DNA of 10,664 nucleotides, taken from the NCBI GenBank assembly GCA_028565635.1, contig JAOXYB010061290.1, positions 1-10,664 of the forward strand, in the 5' to 3' direction. Position 1 is the stretch's first letter. The number at the start of each line of letters is the position of its first letter. The position numbers were made by a program, and so were the translations under genes. This DNA comes from Phoronis ovalis. Its lineage: Eukaryota; Phoronida; Phoronidae. Shown piece after piece: positions 6,601-10,664 of this stretch. The notes under the pieces were generated by a model. It saw only the letters and a program-made list of their open reading frames with translations, made no database searches and had not been told where the DNA came from.

Positions 6601-9326
6601 CAATGGCTTTGGCAATATTGAATTCTACACTATAACTATAGGATAATACTTTATATAACATGGATATGTTGATATCAAAATACTTGTTATTGTTGAACCC
6701 TACTAGTGTAACAGTACAGTGTGTATTGTGCATGTTGTCTGCTTGATGCATTAATTTCTAAATTGTTAATTTATTTTAAAAATTATTATTTAAAGTGCTG
6801 ATTCTGAGGCAAGTGGTGATAATGATAGTGACATTGCTAACCCAACTCGTGAAAATGGGAAAACAGAGAAAGAAACATGTTCCAACTGTGGCATTGGCTC
6901 ATCTCAACAACATCCTACACCAAAGGGAAGTCTGTGTAGCACCTGCTATCAATACTGGAGGTATGTGTTCACTGCAGTTTTATTTCAGTTAATTCACTGA
7001 GTAAGTTTCTGAAAGCTGTCTTTTCCACTAGATGTTGCTAGTTACTGGACAGTCTGTTCATTCATATTGACAAAATCGTTACTGCTACTATAATTAGGCC
7101 CTTTAACTGCACATGCCCAGTATGTAATTGCAAGCATTGTGGAAGATATCTGCTATTATAGTTTCTGGATGTGTCCCACAGTTCGTTAGGAAATAATAGT
7201 ATAGTAAGAGTCGATCCAGTTGTAAATTGATGCTAATAGTGAGATTGAAATCAGTTTAACTATGAACCAATCAAAATAGTTGAGTGAATTTGCCTAGGTA
7301 AAAACATTTCTGTATAACTCATAGCTAAGTTGTATATACTGAACCTCTATTGCTATTTTTACAGGAGGACTGGATTAATGCGACCCAATGTGGGTCCAAG
7401 AAAAGAGTCGCATCATCATGGTCACAGTCGCCACAACCCAATAAAAAATCGTCACAAACCACCACGTGGCATGTACATGAATGCTGAAGATGTACAAATG
7501 ATGGCTAACTCGTTACCAGGACAGGGAGATGCCGTATTGAAAAACCTTGATGCTGAGTTGGTGCAATTAAAACGACAGGTAAAAAGATTTCTTCTAAATC
7601 AATTATTTTTATCATGTGTGTTGTAATGTAACATAGAATACTCCATATCTAATATGTCTTGTAATGTTTTCCTACTAAGAATATATTTTAAAAAGAAATT
7701 GATTTGATTTATCCTGTATAGGATTCTTCCTTTCTAGTTTTGATACAAGAGGTGTTCTTGTCTTTGATTGGCCAATACAGTTATGACCAAAAAAATTTGG
7801 AAGCAGTCAGCATGTTAACTGATACATGTGTGAAGTTGTGCCACATGCTGATAAAAAAAAATGGGTTGAAATTGAATATCTGTTATATCTGCAGGTTATA
7901 TGTATAATGGGAGGCCTTAGTGTGGTAAATTGTCAAACCATGCTATATTTGACTGAACTTGTACTTTGATGTTTTGCATGATTTGATATTGATAGTTTTA
8001 TTGATCAGATTCATTATTTTATAGGTCCAAAATAATAAACAAATGCTTGGTGTCCAGAAGCACAAGACAAACACTCATGGTATCCAAATGTACAAAGTAC
8101 CTGAGGTATATAATCTCATACTGGTTGAGTAATAATTTGTGAGCAAAGCAAATCATAGATGATAATAATATTGTTCTTGATCTAGTTGAATATGTTTGCA
8201 GTCATCCAGGTATTAAGCATTAAACTGCCTCTGAGCAAGGTAATCTTTCACATTGAGTCCTGGGAACTGAGCTGTCTTTTAATTCCAGAGTAACACAAAG
8301 ATAAATCCTCGATGGACAAATGAAGAACTTTTACTTGCTGTGCAAGGAGTAAGAAGATATGGAAAGAATTTTGCTGCCATTGCTGAAACCATTGGAAACA
8401 AAACAGAAATGCACATACGTAGTTTTTTTGTAAATTACCGTCGGCGTTACAACCTGGATGAATGCCTTAATGAGTTTGAGATGGAAAATGGAAAGCAGGA
8501 AGAATTTGATGATGCTGTGGATATGATGGACATGGAGAAGGTACATAAAACATATTGCTAACATTCTTTTATTCACAGTGAGGTGCCATTGAACTGTTTA
8601 TGTGGCCTTTAGGTAGACAGTGTTCATAATGCCATACTTTACCGTATGTGACTGAATAAAAGCAAAAAAAAGTGACGTACAGTTAAATTTTATGACTATC
8701 TTACATCGGCATATAATTGATGTTCATTTTAGATGGATTCAGACAAGTCGAATAACAGCTCAAATAATGGTAGTGGTGTACCGTCACCTGTCACAGTAAC
8801 TGACATCAAAGCTGCAGTTGATAATAAAGCTGCAGTTGATAATAAAGCTGCAGTTGATAATAAAGCTGCAGTTGATAATAAAGCTGGTCCTCCACCTCTA
8901 CTTAAACAACCAGCTGGATCACCTCAAAAAATGTCCATGCAGTCAACAAGGTAACTTTTACTACTAAAAATGCTTTTGAAAGAGAAGGTTAAATTTTCAA
9001 TTGTAATCCAGATTTCTTCAGATTATGATAGCAAAAACTTTGAAGAATGGAAAGTTGTCAAGTTGTCACTGTTGTTTCTACATTATCCAAATATATGAAC
9101 TCTGAACTCAGTGCCATGTATATCGAACTAGTAATTTTACTTATCAAAATTATGTTTCACATGATTGTTATGCAACTTATTACTGCTTGTGATCGTGATA
9201 TTTGTTTTTTATTTAGAGATCAATGTGTTTTTCAGGATCATGGCCAGCATGCACCGACCTCAACCCCCACCACTCATTAAGCCGAACATGTCTTCTGCAG
9301 AAAAGCCAGCTGTTACTACAAACTAA
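3582..9326 (+). CDS. RCOR: REST corepressor (CoREST/RCOR), 12 coding exons, 529 aa
   Basis: Coding exons are 3582-3684, 3797-3853, 4781-4852, 5289-5341, 5710-5871, 6186-6307, 6796-6960, 7365-7578, 8025-8105, 8289-8540, 8733-8950 and 9236-9326. They total 1590 bases with continuous frame, and all introns are GT-AG. The start ATG has A at -3 and G at +4, with an in-frame TAA upstream at 3549. Domains: acidic N-terminus; ELM2 about 38-122 (hallmarks [33 protein letters not shown]); SANT1 124-169 (W124, W165); GATA-like zinc finger C218/C221/C237/C240; His-rich segment 261-268; LSD1-binding linker about 273-343; SANT2 352-396; tail with KAAVDN repeats 453-476. Known role of the family: a nuclear scaffold that joins HDAC1/2 (through ELM2-SANT1) to the H3K4 demethylase LSD1/KDM1A (through linker-SANT2) and represses transcription. 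Human RCOR1 is slightly shorter (about 485 aa) and, as I recall it, lacks the zinc finger. MTA and RERE proteins share ELM2-SANT-GATA but lack the linker and second SANT seen here, so RCOR is the right family. Confidence 0.95.
3685..4780 (+). other. RCOR introns 1 and 2, with small exon 2 between them
   Basis: Intron 1 (3685-3796) is 112 bases; intron 2 (3854-4780) is the longest at 927 bases. Intron 2 is A+T-rich and without a recognisable gene or mobile element. A short TCACTT-TTGT-AAGTGA hairpin lies near 4668-4683. Confidence 0.8.
3797..3853 (+). CDS. RCOR: RCOR exon 2: start of ELM2
   Basis: Encodes residues 35-53, including [12 protein letters not shown], the diagnostic beginning of the CoREST ELM2 domain (human has MRVGPQYQAVVP). 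The acceptor is TTTTCAG and the donor CCAG|GTTAGT. The exon is 57 bases with phase 1 on both sides, so it can accept any first exon ending in phase 1. Confidence 0.92.
4781..4852 (+). CDS. RCOR: RCOR exon 3: ELM2 middle part
   Basis: Encodes residues 54-77, with MLVWAP matching the family's MLVWSP. The upstream half (KPEARAEA) is shorter than the human counterpart as I recall it. The acceptor has a strong T-rich tract (TTTTTTTCTCAG). It is 72 bases, phase 1 on both sides. Confidence 0.92.
5289..5341 (+). CDS. RCOR: RCOR exon 4: ELM2 continuation
   Basis: Encodes residues 78-95. The D-Y-V-K-A-K-K-H-Y-N-E-Q pattern matches the family's DEYIAIAKEKHGYNMEQ segment. The exon shifts the phase from 1 to 0, so skipping it would break the frame. 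The acceptor ends in ATAG and the donor is ACAG|GTAAGC. Confidence 0.92.
5584..5639. repeat. Intronic hairpin flanked by 10-base direct repeats
   Basis: GGGACTATTAT at 5596-5606 and ATAATAGTCCC at 5620-5630 form an 11-base perfect inverted repeat with a 13-base loop. CAGGTGGTAC occurs just before it (5584-5593) and overlapping its end (5630-5639). The arrangement looks like a tiny insertion with a target duplication, or a local templated rearrangement. It lies in intron 4, about 70 bases before exon 5. Confidence 0.6.
5710..5871 (+). CDS. RCOR: RCOR exon 5: end of ELM2 and first half of SANT1
   Basis: Encodes residues 96-149, the most conserved part of the gene: [36 protein letters not shown] and [12 protein letters not shown] are nearly identical to vertebrate RCOR. 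In the family, ELM2-SANT1 wraps around HDAC1/2, and SANT1 helps bind an inositol phosphate at the interface. The exon is 162 bases, phase 0 on both sides. Confidence 0.97.
6186..6307 (+). CDS. RCOR: RCOR exon 6: second half of SANT1 and basic tail
   Basis: Encodes residues 150-189 plus two bases of S190. [20 protein letters not shown] completes SANT1, followed by a basic [13 protein letters not shown] run found in all RCOR proteins. The acceptor is a weak ATTCATTAAATAG, supported by conservation at the junction (RIRQM|LPDKS). The donor is ATAG|GTAATA. Confidence 0.95.
6796..6960 (+). CDS. RCOR: RCOR exon 7: GATA-like zinc-finger exon
   Basis: Encodes residues 190-244 plus two bases of R245. 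An acidic [11 protein letters not shown] run is followed by C218-X2-C221-X15-C237-X2-C240, then YQYW. The four-cysteine spacing and the aromatic-basic RRTGLMRP continuation in exon 8 resemble GATA-type fingers such as those of MTA and RERE. The cysteines presumably bind zinc; whether this finger binds DNA or protein is unknown. The 3' splice site (TATTTAAAG) is poor, and in-frame alternatives exist (exon starts at 6814 or 6829), so the left boundary is uncertain. At 165 bases with phase 2 on both sides, the exon can be skipped in frame. Confidence 0.85.
7365..7578 (+). CDS. RCOR: RCOR exon 8: finger tail, His-rich stretch, start of LSD1-binding linker
   Basis: Encodes residues 245-316. RRTGLMRP ends the finger module; a His cluster at 261-268 and basic residues follow. 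[12 protein letters not shown] and [12 protein letters not shown] match the human linker (KPPKGMFL, QEDV, QLDMELVSVKRQ), the helix that packs along the LSD1 tower domain in known structures. The acceptor is CAGGAG, an NAGNAG tandem site, so one Arg (R245 or R246) may be optional. Confidence 0.93.
7807..7851. repeat. 9-base inverted repeat in intron 8
   Basis: TCAGCATGT at 7807-7815 is the reverse complement of ACATGCTGA at 7843-7851, separated by 27 bases. It has no flanking duplication and no known function. It may be chance or the remnant of a small element. Confidence 0.35.
8025..8105 (+). CDS. RCOR: RCOR exon 9: end of LSD1-binding linker
   Basis: Encodes residues 317-343. VQNNKQ continues the KRQ-QN-KQ helix conserved in RCOR (human IQNIKQ), and the exon ends in YKVPE, equivalent to the human YRLPE just before SANT2. 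It is 81 bases, phase 0 on both sides. Confidence 0.93.
8289..8540 (+). CDS. RCOR: RCOR exon 10: SANT2 domain
   Basis: Encodes residues 344-427. The Myb-like SANT2 spans about W352 to R396 ([40 protein letters not shown]), then an acidic helix ([13 protein letters not shown] and an EE-DD-rich end). In the known LSD1-CoREST complex SANT2 contacts nucleosomal DNA. The human counterpart reads [21 protein letters not shown], so identity here is high. It is 252 bases, phase 0 on both sides. Confidence 0.97.
8733..8950 (+). CDS. RCOR: RCOR exon 11: low-complexity tail with KAAVDN repeats
   Basis: Encodes residues 428-499 plus two bases of R500. A Ser/Asn-rich start (NNSSNNGSG) is followed by four exact KAAVDN repeats (453-476) and a Pro-rich end (GPPPLLKQP). 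The tail beyond SANT2 is poorly conserved across RCOR proteins and probably disordered. The junction follows the acidic end of exon 10 in frame, and both splice sites are normal (TTTTAG and ACAAG|GTAACT). Confidence 0.88.
8808..8886 (+). repeat. 18-base coding minisatellite, four copies
   Basis: The unit AAAGCTGCAGTTGATAAT is repeated four times without a single mismatch (8808-8879), followed by a 7-base partial copy. Each unit encodes KAAVDN. Identity at every third codon position shows that the array expanded recently, or is kept uniform by slippage or conversion, rather than being conserved only at protein level. Confidence 0.97.
9236..9326 (+). CDS. RCOR: RCOR exon 12: C-terminus and stop
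   Basis: Encodes residues 500-529 and TAA (9324-9326). The peptide is Pro-rich ([11 protein letters not shown]) and continues the proline-rich end of exon 11, which supports this acceptor (TGTTTTTCAG). A second acceptor 19 bases upstream (TTTTTTATTTAG, exon from 9217) would shift the frame and end at TAA 9278-9280 with a different 21-residue tail. Confidence 0.78.
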
Positions 9327-9556
9327 AAAATGTTTAACTGGACATATAAGGTGCATGAAAAATGCTGTTCAGATTCAGAACAAGCTAGTATGTACACAGG
9401 TTCATAGACCTGTCTATTTACTTCCCCAAAACAGTTTTCTACATATTTGATGTAATTATATGGTATAAAAGTCTGAAAGCAAGGAAATATTGAAACTTGC
9501 TTTATATATGATATTAACCAAAAAAAATATTACTTAAATTAGCTATACACTGCCAA

Positions 9557-9562
9557 AATAAA
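9557..9562 (+). terminator. RCOR proximal polyadenylation signal candidate
   Basis: AATAAA lies 231 bases after the stop codon, a plausible short 3' end, and is followed within 20 bases by a small perfect hairpin. Confidence 0.4.
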
Positions 9563-9851
9563 TTGCAATGCAAAGCATTGTGACAGCTTTTTCCTATTAT
9601 AACTGCACATTTTGACATGAAAAGTATGCCATGTCAAATTGCCAAAAAGACTATTTTGCAGTGTCTTGCCAGTGTGTAGCTAGATCTTTTCAACTTAAAA
9701 GATGTGTGTGGTTAGATTTAAGTCTTAAGACATTTTGTACTAATATCTCACTTTTTTCTGAACTGCTGTTAATGGTCGTACTAAGAATGTTTTCAAATGA
9801 AAATCAAATTATTGTATTTTTATTTGCGAAAACAATTGTTGCATTTTTTAT

Positions 9852-9857
9852 AATAAA
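9852..9857 (+). terminator. RCOR second polyadenylation signal candidate
   Basis: AATAAA lies about 525 bases after the stop in a T-rich context (TTTTTTATAATAAATATTTG). It is as good as the proximal signal on sequence alone. Confidence 0.4.
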
Positions 9858-10326
9858 TATTTGAATATTAAAAAAAGTTTGGGGTATGGATAAGATCCTA
9901 TTTTTACAATTACAATGCAAAAATACGTTTTACACTAAATAATTGAACACATTGTTCAGAAAAAAATGACAGACATTAAGATGGTGGTCTTTGGTGAATG
10001 GGTGATTTGTATATAATCCTGTTTTGTATAGTATTTATATTAGTAATTTATTGCTGTCCAGTTGGAAATGTGGTATGTTTTCAAGTATTTAATGGCTAGT
10101 TAACTATTTATCCTTCATGTTTATTTTAAGTCAGATCTCAGGAGTCATAGTAAACTGTAAGACATGCAACTCAAGGTGCTAGATACTACATGGAACAGTA
10201 ATGTAAACCGAAATGTTTAGAATGAATGTATGTGACTGTTATTTTTTTTGCTTTTTAATTATTTGCCTGATATATACGTACTGCAACGAAAGAAGTGTGT
10301 ATAGTTGACCTTAGATTAGTGATAAC

Positions 10327-10332
10327 AATAAA
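10327..10332 (+). terminator. RCOR distal polyadenylation signal candidate
   Basis: AATAAA lies about 1 kb after the stop. It would give a long 3' untranslated region that includes the Pumilio-type motif at 10008-10015. Confidence 0.3.
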
Positions 10333-10664
10333 CTGGACTTGTACTACTCATACATTCAATTCTTTAATCAATGTTAAAAATGACTTGATCTCGATCTCTG
10401 TTTCTCATTTAAGCACATCAACAACTTGTATTCAGCACTGTTTCACAAATTTTACAAATCTACTTTTCCGTGTTAAACATCAAGCATAGCACGGGACAGA
10501 AAAAGCGTGGAAGATCAGAGTTCTGGTTATTGCCGGGGTAATCTGACTTAATATCGATTATATCTATGCTTTGAGAAGTGATATATCTGTTATATATTGA
10601 CATGGATGTGAACAGATTTGTGGTTATAAATAGCTATGTAAATATGTTGGGATATGGTAATTCA

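Larger units (their letters stand above)
4853..8288 (+). other. RCOR introns 3 to 9 (non-coding content)
   Basis: Introns lie at 4853-5288, 5342-5709, 5872-6185, 6308-6795, 6961-7364, 7579-8024 and 8106-8288 (183-488 bases). All begin GT and end AG; intron 6 ends in AAG, the least typical. Apart from the inverted repeats at 5596-5630 and 7807-7851 I see only A+T-rich filler. No snoRNA or tRNA pattern was recognised. Confidence 0.75.
9327..10664 (+). other. RCOR 3' untranslated region and downstream flank
   Basis: No coding exon follows the stop. The stretch is A+T-rich with T runs, and holds AATAAA at 9557-9562, 9852-9857 and 10327-10332, and Pumilio-type TGTANATA motifs at 10008-10015 and 10637-10644. 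A small CAATGC-AAA-GCATTG hairpin lies at 9566-9580, just after the first AATAAA. The open frames at 9631-9864 and 10295-10489 show only A+T-driven composition. The true 3' end could be after any of these signals or beyond the window. Confidence 0.55.

Noticed and set aside
6796-6960. MTA or RERE identity for the large gene, because of ELM2-SANT plus a GATA-like finger
   Set aside because: The CoREST linker ([17 protein letters not shown]) and a second SANT with FFVNYRRR follow, and SANT1 reads as RCOR almost residue for residue.
7331-7338. TGTATATA motif in intron 7
   Set aside because: It is intronic, so not a Pumilio target in mature mRNA; used only to judge the chance background.
8331-8576. 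Minus-strand open frame opposite SANT2
   Set aside because: Antisense shadow of exon 10.
8808-8886. CRISPR-like reading of the tandem repeat
   Set aside because: The 18-base copies abut with no spacers, lie in frame in a coding exon, and the DNA is eukaryotic.
9566-9580. CAATGC-AAA-GCATTG hairpin as a histone-type 3' end
   Set aside because: Six-base stem with a three-base loop, without the histone stem-loop consensus or downstream element; probably chance.
9631-10489. Open frames at 9631-9864 and 10295-10489
   Set aside because: They lie after the RCOR stop; composition is A+T-driven, without domains or splice signals.

Overview
The window is eukaryotic nuclear DNA from an animal. It is strongly A+T-rich, with short coding exons separated by GT-AG introns of about 110-930 bases, AATAAA polyadenylation signals and long A+T-rich untranslated stretches. 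There is no operon structure, no bacterial ribosome-binding site and no RNA gene that I can recognise. The main gene encodes a REST corepressor (CoREST/RCOR). Its sequence is clearly of animal type but differs from vertebrate RCOR1-3, so an invertebrate is likely. A lophotrochozoan such as a mollusc is my guess only; the sequence does not settle the group.

Layout: 1-424 holds no gene that I can support, only a loose array of AATCCAA units at the left edge, a small GC-richer patch and a hairpin. From about 425 to 1771 lies a probable small gene on the + strand. It has a promoter region (YY1-like motif, TATAAAAG), a probable noncoding first exon or leader, and a single coding exon at 1119-1631 for a 170-residue, serine-rich, acidic protein with eight SQ/TQ motifs. 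I do not recognise this protein. 1772-2800 is 3' flank or intergenic DNA with several polyadenylation signals.

From about 2800 to the right end lies the RCOR gene on the + strand. Its upstream region has a full CRE palindrome and an E2F-type site. Twelve coding exons join from 3582 to 9326 into 529 codons plus stop (the 1590 coding bases close in frame), followed by a long 3' untranslated region. Domain order is: short acidic N-terminus, ELM2 (about 38-122), SANT1 (124-169), a four-cysteine GATA-like zinc finger (C218, C221, C237, C240), a His-rich basic stretch, the LSD1-binding linker helix (about 273-343), SANT2 (352-396), then a low-complexity tail with four exact KAAVDN repeats. In the known family, ELM2-SANT1 recruits HDAC1/2 while the linker and SANT2 bind the demethylase LSD1/KDM1A and nucleosomal DNA.

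The most interesting points are: the zinc finger, encoded by one in-frame, skippable exon with a poor 3' splice site; a perfectly conserved 18-base coding minisatellite; two upstream mini first exons whose phase fits exon 2; a 19-base-shifted acceptor that would change the C-terminus; and the unrecognised SQ/TQ-rich small gene, flanked by two CTCF-like motifs in convergent orientation. I found no sign of a bacterial, viral or CRISPR-type system.
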